DNA of 7,589 nucleotides from Symbiobacteriaceae bacterium. Its GTDB lineage: Bacteria; Bacillota; JAAYKD01; WRDA01. The notes below the pieces were generated by a model. It searched no databases and had not been told where the DNA came from. It was given only the letters and a program-made list of their open reading frames with translations. Of the stretch, positions 1 to 4,747 are shown piece by piece. The position numbers and the translations under genes were made by a program. Positions within the stretch are counted from its first letter, which is position 1. Each line of letters begins with the position of its first letter. Where the stretch lies: assembly GCA_009779515.1 (NCBI GenBank), contig WREE01000096.1, forward strand, positions 1-7,589. Reading direction: 5' to 3'.

Positions 1-906
1 AAGTACCGTAGCTACGGAACCTACTCCCAGCCCTATAAAGTTACGGTTAGCATCGAAGCGAGGTAGGGAGCCATTGCCGTCGGAAGAAACGGTCAGCTGC
101 TCTAAAGGCGCCCCCGCTTCCAGAAGGTGCTTCAGATGGTCGGTCACCCGTCGCCCAGCAGTGACATCCACATTGCCACCCATCTTGGCTAGGTTGGCCG
201 CCTGATCCAACAAAGCCCCGGAACGGCCGCAATGGGTAGGCAGCACATTTTGTGGTGGTAAATCGCCTTTGTCCAAAATTTCAAAGAGAGGGAGCAAACC
301 GGACTTGCCTCCTCCCACGTGAAGATGGAACAAACCAGGCTTACCGCCGATCAGTCCACCAACTCGAGCTTCCATAGCTAAACGCCCTAGTTCGTCTACG
401 GTGGGGTAGGCCGAGCGATGGTCAGAAATGGCTACCTCGCCGACACCAATGACCTTTTCGATGAGGATAACGTCGTCTCTGACTGAACCAGTTATGGTAG
501 GGGTGGGAACTTCGTAGGAGCCGGTGTAGACAAAAGTAGTCAGCCCTTCCAGCTCCAGAGCTTTAGCTTTGGCCACCAGGGAAGGCATACTCCGGGTGGT
601 GCCGTCGGTACCCAGCACCCCTACGGCAGTAGTGACCCCGTAGCGGGAAATTTGCGAAAGGGTAATTTCCGGGGTACGGGTGGCTGGTCCTCCTTCGCCA
701 CCGCCTCCCAGCATATGTATATGCATATCGATAAAGCCGGGAACCAGGCGTTTCCCTCCACCCTGGATAACTTCCACTTCACCGACACCGTTAGGCTCAG
801 GAATGTTAGGCGCTACATGAATAACTGAGCCGGCAGCGAGAAGTAGATCCTGCACTCCTAAATCTTTAGGAGCAAAAATATGGACATTCTTAATGAGTTT
901 AAGCAT
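1..906 (-). CDS. iadA: Isoaspartyl dipeptidase (beta-aspartyl-peptidase), 3' end off window
   Basis: An amidohydrolase-superfamily metallopeptidase that hydrolyses beta-aspartyl (isoaspartyl) dipeptides, probably in the cytoplasm, since no signal peptide is visible. The frame is open for 302 codons from the ATG at 904-906 to the window edge. The family is about 390 residues, so roughly the last quarter lies outside. Visible in order: PGFIDMHIHM with metal ligands H62 and H64, GGGGEGGP with substrate-binding E71, TGSYEVP (Y131), AISDHRS (R164), H196 in HLHVG, H225 in LPTHCGR, R228, and the catalytic aspartate D276 in SSDGNGS. Roles are assigned by analogy with the E. coli enzyme, aligned from memory. 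The bridging metal ligand, a carboxylated lysine in E. coli, appears to be E157 here (IGVGEVAISD). The start is fixed by AGGAGG at 915-920, eight bases upstream. It lies 37 bases behind the gamma-glutamyltransferase-family gene, so the two are probably cotranscribed. Family assignment is secure; substrate range is inferred. Confidence 0.93.
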   Translation of the reverse strand, partial: MLKLIKNVHIFAPKDLGVQDLLLAAGSVIHVAPNIPEPNGVGEVEVIQGGGKRLVPGFIDMHIHMLGGGGEGGPATRTPEITLSQISRYGVTTAVGVLGTDGTTRSMPSLVAKAKALELEGLTTFVYTGSYEVPTPTITGSVRDDVILIEKVIGVGEVAISDHRSAYPTVDELGRLAMEARVGGLIGGKPGLFHLHVGGGKSGLLPLFEILDKGDLPPQNVLPTHCGRSGALLDQAANLAKMGGNVDVTAGRRVTDHLKHLLEAGAPLEQLTVSSDGNGSLPRFDANRNFIGLGVGSVATVL

Positions 907-935
907 AGCAGAGACCTCCTACTTGTATATGGATA

Positions 936-951
936 GCTGGTAGCTACCAGC
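936..951. repeat. 16-base perfect palindrome on a stop codon
   Basis: GCTGGTAG/CTACCAGC is a perfect palindrome covering the last codons and TAG stop of the gamma-glutamyltransferase-family gene, about 15 bases before the AGGAGG of the isoaspartyl dipeptidase gene. In the leftward transcript it could fold as a six-pair stem with an AGCU loop. No T-run follows, so it is not a standard terminator. It may be a processing or coupling element, or a protein site; the role is inferred. Confidence 0.5.
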
Positions 952-2548
952 CCATGATGGTGCCATCGGTGCGAGGCTCCGTCCCTCCTGCTAAAGCGCC
1001 GTTGGGCATAAGCCAAATAATTTGTCCCCGACCAAAGCCACCCGAAGCCACCCGGGGCGTCAGATTATGTCCCCGACGAGCCAACAGTTGCTGCACATGC
1101 AGGGGAGCACTCTGCTCAATATCGACACTTTGTCCTGAAGTCCACTGGAAGCGTGGTGCATCCAGAGACTCTTGGGGGTTCATCTGGTAATCCACGGTGT
1201 TGACCACCATCTGCAAATGCCCTTGAGGCTGCATAAAGCCTCCCATCACCCCGAAGGGACCTAAAGGTGCGCCATCTTTCATGAGGAAACCGGGGATAAT
1301 GGTGTTGTAGGGGCGCTTACCTGGAGCGTAAACATTGGCATGTTCCTCATCCAAGGTGAAGTTGTTGCCCCGATTATTTAAGGCAACCCCTGTGCCAGGT
1401 ACCACAATACCCGAACCAAAACCGCCATAGTTGGATTGAATGAGCGAAATCATATTTCCTTCGTTGTCGGCAGCACAAAGATAAATAGTGCCGCCACTGT
1501 AAGGGTCTCCAGGCTCCGGCGGACGTGCCTGTTGCCCAATGAGAGCCCGCCGCTTGGCAGCATACTCTTCGCTGAGAAGAGCTTCTACCGGCATCCGCAT
1601 AAAGCGGGAATCGGTTATATACTTGCGGCCATCGGCAAATGCCAGCTTAATGGCTTCAATCATCAGATGATAAGTATCGGCATTTTCGCGCTCTTGCAGC
1701 TCGAAACCTTTGAGAATATTAAGGGCCATGAGAGCCACAATCCCCTGCCCGTTGGGGGGAATTTCGTAGACATCGTAGCCACGGTAGTTTATCGATACCG
1801 GCTCGACCCATTCTGGTTGGTAATCGCCAAAATCTTCCAGACAGTAGCTCCCTCCGGTCTCCTGGGCAAAAGCGACGATCTTTTCGGCAATTTCGCCACG
1901 ATAAAAAGCCTCTCCTTTGGTATCGGCAATGAGCTGCAGGGTGCGAGCATGGTCAGGAAGCTGCACCAGATCGCCAATAGCCATCGGTTTACCCCCGGGA
2001 GCAAAGGCCTCAAACCAGCCACGAAACTCAGGACCGGTGTTACGTGTTTTATAAGAATGATAAGCCGAAACACAGGAAGAGCCTACCATGGGAGCGACAG
2101 CAAAGCCATGTTCAGCATAACGGATGGCCGGCTTTAGCACTTCGGCAAAAGGAAGGCGCCCTAAACGCTCGTTCAAGGTTACCCAAGCGGCAGGAGCGCC
2201 AGGTACATTAGCCGGAACCCAACCGGCTCGGGGCATATCGGTATGCTTTTCCTTAATTGACTGCAGAGTCTGTTTCTGAGGCGAAGGACCGCTGGCATTA
2301 AGGCCATGCAGCTTACCCTGGCTCCAAGCGATCATAAAGGTGTCTGAGCCAATGCCGTTAGAACAAGGCTCACACACTGTTTCGGTTACGGCAGCAGCAA
2401 TAGCCGCATCAATGGCATTACCGCCCTTCATGAGAATCTCCAACCCTGCCTGAGCAGCCTGGGGGGTGGACGCTGCTACCATACCATTTTGGGCAAAAAC
2501 CACCATACGCCGCGAAGGGTAGCGATACAAGGATGGATTGAAAAACAT
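944..2548 (-). CDS. Gamma-glutamyltransferase-family Ntn hydrolase, cytoplasmic type
   Basis: A 534-residue member of the gamma-glutamyltransferase/acylase family. These proteins cleave themselves before a threonine to give a large and a small subunit, and the new N-terminal threonine is the nucleophile. The N-terminal region has the family signature MVAASTPQAAQAGLEIL (about 23-39) and GGNAIDAAIAAA (42-53). The cleavage site is probably before T354 in GGTIYLCAADNEGN, giving subunits of about 353 and 181 residues. Small-subunit landmarks are LNNRGNNF (390-397) and the oxyanion-type glycine pair G436-G437 in VMGGFMQPQGH. No signal peptide is seen, unlike periplasmic or secreted GGTs. The usual TTH around the nucleophile is TIY, and the glutamate-binding arginine motif of glutathione hydrolases is replaced by NASGPSP (85-90). 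It therefore resembles the YwrD-like or acylase-like branch, and glutathione is not assured as substrate. The start is supported by AAGGAGGT at 2556-2563. It is first in a unit with the isoaspartyl dipeptidase gene. Confidence 0.9.
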   Translation of the reverse strand: MFFNPSLYRYPSRRMVVFAQNGMVAASTPQAAQAGLEILMKGGNAIDAAIAAAVTETVCEPCSNGIGSDTFMIAWSQGKLHGLNASGPSPQKQTLQSIKEKHTDMPRAGWVPANVPGAPAAWVTLNERLGRLPFAEVLKPAIRYAEHGFAVAPMVGSSCVSAYHSYKTRNTGPEFRGWFEAFAPGGKPMAIGDLVQLPDHARTLQLIADTKGEAFYRGEIAEKIVAFAQETGGSYCLEDFGDYQPEWVEPVSINYRGYDVYEIPPNGQGIVALMALNILKGFELQERENADTYHLMIEAIKLAFADGRKYITDSRFMRMPVEALLSEEYAAKRRALIGQQARPPEPGDPYSGGTIYLCAADNEGNMISLIQSNYGGFGSGIVVPGTGVALNNRGNNFTLDEEHANVYAPGKRPYNTIIPGFLMKDGAPLGPFGVMGGFMQPQGHLQMVVNTVDYQMNPQESLDAPRFQWTSGQSVDIEQSAPLHVQQLLARRGHNLTPRVASGGFGRGQIIWLMPNGALAGGTEPRTDGTIMGW

Positions 2549-2555
2549 GGCTAGT

Positions 2556-2563
2556 ACCTCCTT
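2556..2563 (-). promoter_or_regulatory. Ribosome binding site of the GGT-family gene
   Basis: Read on the minus strand this is AAGGAGGT, a near-perfect Shine-Dalgarno sequence, separated by about seven bases from the ATG at 2546-2548. It selects this start over the internal Met at residue 15. Confidence 0.8.
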
Positions 2564-2603
2564 ACAAATAACAATCTATACTAACTAAATTCGCCATGCA
2601 AGT

Positions 2604-2633
2604 ATAGTATCCTTTGTAGCAAAAAAATGTCAG
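2604..2633 (-). promoter_or_regulatory. Candidate sigma-A promoter for the GGT-iadA unit
   Basis: On the minus strand CTGACA (2628-2633) is followed after 18 bases by TACTAT (2604-2609), matching the -35 and -10 consensus at five and four of six positions. It lies about 55 bases ahead of the gamma-glutamyltransferase-family start. A 7-base inverted repeat, CTATACT (2576-2582) and AGTATAG (2601-2607), overlaps the -10 and downstream DNA and could be an operator. Caution: the -35 and the T-run in the spacer also form part of a possible terminator hairpin, so one reading may be wrong. Confidence 0.35.
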
Positions 2634-2651
2634 ACACCCCTGAAGCCTGAC
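2621..2651 (-). terminator. Possible second (backup) intrinsic terminator
   Basis: In the leftward transcript GUCAGGC and GUCUGAC pair as a seven-base stem with one G-U wobble and a nine-base loop (plus-strand arms 2645-2651 and 2629-2635). One A and seven U residues follow (2621-2627). It lies just past the main terminator of the receptor unit and would catch read-through. It overlaps the candidate promoter of the next unit, so its status is uncertain. Confidence 0.45.
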
Positions 2652-2654
2652 CAC

Positions 2655-2690
2655 GAAAAATAGGCAGCTTCACCATCTGTGAAGCTGCCT
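2655..2690 (-). terminator. Intrinsic terminator of the chemoreceptor unit
   Basis: AGGCAGCTTCAC (2662-2673) and GTGAAGCTGCCT (2679-2690) form a perfect twelve-pair stem with a five-base loop. On the minus strand the stem is followed by ATTTTTCG, the T-tract expected for leftward termination; the plus-strand side has no T-run, so the element works one way. It lies about 40 bases after the stop of the second chemoreceptor gene and separates the receptors from the peptidase unit. Confidence 0.85.
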
Positions 2691-2732
2691 CAGACTGCAG
2701 AAAAACCGGTTTCATGCTCTTTGTTTCCTACT

Positions 2733-4718
2733 TTACTCCAACCTATCGTTAGGGGTAATTAAGTGGGTGCGGGAGTTGGTTGAGAGATTTCGGGGAGGTG
2801 GGGGTGCTACTGGAGACCGCTGTCTACTCTGACTGGAGCGGGTAGTGTTGCGGTTAGGGTAAGTCGGTCTGCTGCGGTCGAAGTCATCATGCTGCTGGGT
2901 AGCACCGGAACCTTTAATTAAGGCATTCAACCTGCTTTGGATACTTGCCAGCTCTTTAGACTGGGTTTCCAGCACCGCAGCGGAAGCAGCGTTCTCCTCA
3001 GCAACAGCAGCGTTACTTTGAGTTACATCCTCCATCTGGGCAAGAGCAATATTGATCTGATTGATGCCCACCAGCTGTTCCTGCCCTGCAGCATCCACTA
3101 GCATGACCAGATTGTTCACCTTGGTGTTCGTAGCCACAATTTCACCCAGAGCGGCTTTCACTTCACTGGCGCCTGTTACCCCTTGGCGAGAGAGTTGCAA
3201 TTTGTGTTCCACTATAGCGGTAGTATTGGCAGCTGCTTCCGTGCTGCGGCTGGCTAAGTTCCGCACCTCTTCGGCTACGACATTGAATCCTCTCCCCGCA
3301 TCCCCTACGCGGGCTGCCTCCACCGAGGCGTTAAGGGCTAAAATATTGGTCTGGAAGGCAATATTTTCGATGATGCTGATAATTTTCGCAATTTCGGCGC
3401 TGGAGGTAGCCAGCTCCTGCATAGAAGTGGTTAAATCCTCTACGCGAGCCAAACCCTCCTGAGCGGCTTCTAAAGCATCCGCCGAGAGACCGGCTATAGT
3501 CTTGGTACTATCCGTGGTATCTTGCACTAAAGCGGCAGCCTGGATCGAAGTTGCCGAGCTCTCTTCAATACTGGCGGCCTGTTCTACCGAACCTTGGGCT
3601 AGGACATCGGCTGAACCGGATATTTCTGATGCTGCAGAGCTTATCGACTGGATGGTGGTATTGAGCCGATCGTTCATGTGGGAGAGAGTGTTACCGGATC
3701 TGCTAACCAGCGTATAAAGCAATCCCATGGTGACAATAACCACCACTGCCACAATCGCCACGCTGCTTAAGATGGAAGTATAAATTGGCGCCATAATGTT
3801 ACTTCGGGGAATTCCCACGGACATAACCCAGGGGGCGGTACCGGGAACTATCTCCACCGGGGTTAAAGCAAAGTAGCATATCTCCCCTGCTGAGGCAGAG
3901 TAAGCTTCGGCAATCATAGGTCGCCCTGTCCTGATAACCTGTTGCACTGCGGTTTCCAAAACCGGGAGCCCTAAATCTACCAGGTTGCGCCCAATATAAT
4001 CGGAGCTGGTATGGTTAACGATGAAACCGTTGCTGGAGAGCAAAAGGGCAAAAGCATCGGGATAATGCCCAATAGTCCCATGAGCAATCTTGGCTTGCAT
4101 GCCCTCAAAGGTAGTCTCGGCAGCCACAAAACCGATGGTGGTAGTATACGGGCGTATCGGGACCATAATCATGGTGGAAACCGCTCTGCCGACGAGTACA
4201 GGGTCTGCCACCCGGGCAGTACTCCCCTGCATGACGGTATACCAACCCTTTTGCTGATACTCCGCAGCGGAGACAGCTGTTAACGTACTCCCGGTGTTAG
4301 TAGACCGAAGATAAGGGGAAAAGACCCCGGTGTTGTCGTGACTAGCCGTTCCCCGGAACTCTTCGTCTAAACCGTCGTAAGCATTGGGTTGAAAATGAAT
4401 CGCCAACCCTACCGTACTGGGGTTGTCTTTGACGACACCGTTCATAGCTGTCAGCCAGATATCGCGATCGGTGTATTTTTGGACTACCTCTGTTTCCAGT
4501 AAAGTCGCCACGGAGTGCGCCGTAGCCACAGAGGAAGTGGCAATGGTGTTGCTGGCGGTGGCATAACGCTTTGCCAGCTGCAAAGCCTCATCACGGGAAG
4601 CTTCATAAACGGCGTTATAAAAGATCACGGAAACGATGGACATAAAGACCACGATTCCCAATAGAAGGGCAGTGGCAACAGGTATGATTATCCTCCATTT
4701 GAACTGCATTCTCGACAT
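2733..4718 (-). CDS. Methyl-accepting chemotaxis protein, dCache sensor, no HAMP (receptor 1)
   Basis: A 661-residue transmembrane chemoreceptor that would sense an extracellular ligand and control the CheA kinase through CheW. Order: TM helix about 9-33; double Cache sensor about 37-310, including the family motif FQPNAYDGLDEEF (109-121); TM helix about 314-337; signalling coiled coil about 350-601; low-complexity tail 602-661. The hairpin tip is intact (IAFQTNILALNASVEAAR 453-470, GRGF, EEVRNL). The methylation regions are QAASIEESSA (380-389) and AVAEENAASA (571-580). Only about 42 residues separate TM2 from the first methylation region, too few for a HAMP domain. By eye the sensor lacks the arginine and EPY/QPY elements of amino-acid-binding dCache domains (it has GWYT and ADPV), so the ligand is unknown. 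AGGAGGG at 4726-4732 supports the start. It follows its paralogue by 29 bases with no terminator between, so both are probably on one transcript. Confidence 0.93.
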   Translation of the reverse strand: MSRMQFKWRIIIPVATALLLGIVVFMSIVSVIFYNAVYEASRDEALQLAKRYATASNTIATSSVATAHSVATLLETEVVQKYTDRDIWLTAMNGVVKDNPSTVGLAIHFQPNAYDGLDEEFRGTASHDNTGVFSPYLRSTNTGSTLTAVSAAEYQQKGWYTVMQGSTARVADPVLVGRAVSTMIMVPIRPYTTTIGFVAAETTFEGMQAKIAHGTIGHYPDAFALLLSSNGFIVNHTSSDYIGRNLVDLGLPVLETAVQQVIRTGRPMIAEAYSASAGEICYFALTPVEIVPGTAPWVMSVGIPRSNIMAPIYTSILSSVAIVAVVVIVTMGLLYTLVSRSGNTLSHMNDRLNTTIQSISSAASEISGSADVLAQGSVEQAASIEESSATSIQAAALVQDTTDSTKTIAGLSADALEAAQEGLARVEDLTTSMQELATSSAEIAKIISIIENIAFQTNILALNASVEAARVGDAGRGFNVVAEEVRNLASRSTEAAANTTAIVEHKLQLSRQGVTGASEVKAALGEIVATNTKVNNLVMLVDAAGQEQLVGINQINIALAQMEDVTQSNAAVAEENAASAAVLETQSKELASIQSRLNALIKGSGATQQHDDFDRSRPTYPNRNTTRSSQSRQRSPVAPPPPRNLSTNSRTHLITPNDRLE

Positions 4719-4747
4719 CTATTTACCCTCCTAAATGATAAACATGA

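Noticed and set aside
713..732. CATATG/TATATGCATAT symmetric stretch
   Set aside because: It encodes the conserved metal-binding MHIHM of IadA, and the symmetry follows from the codons used.
1436..2137. Long plus-strand open frame of 233 codons opposite the GGT-family gene
   Set aside because: It lies wholly antisense to a confidently assigned gene, has no convincing ribosome site, and its protein shows no recognisable motif.
3560..3710. HAMP domain after TM2 of receptor 1
   Set aside because: Too few residues lie between TM2 and the methylation helix, and the usual HAMP proline/glutamate pattern is not there.
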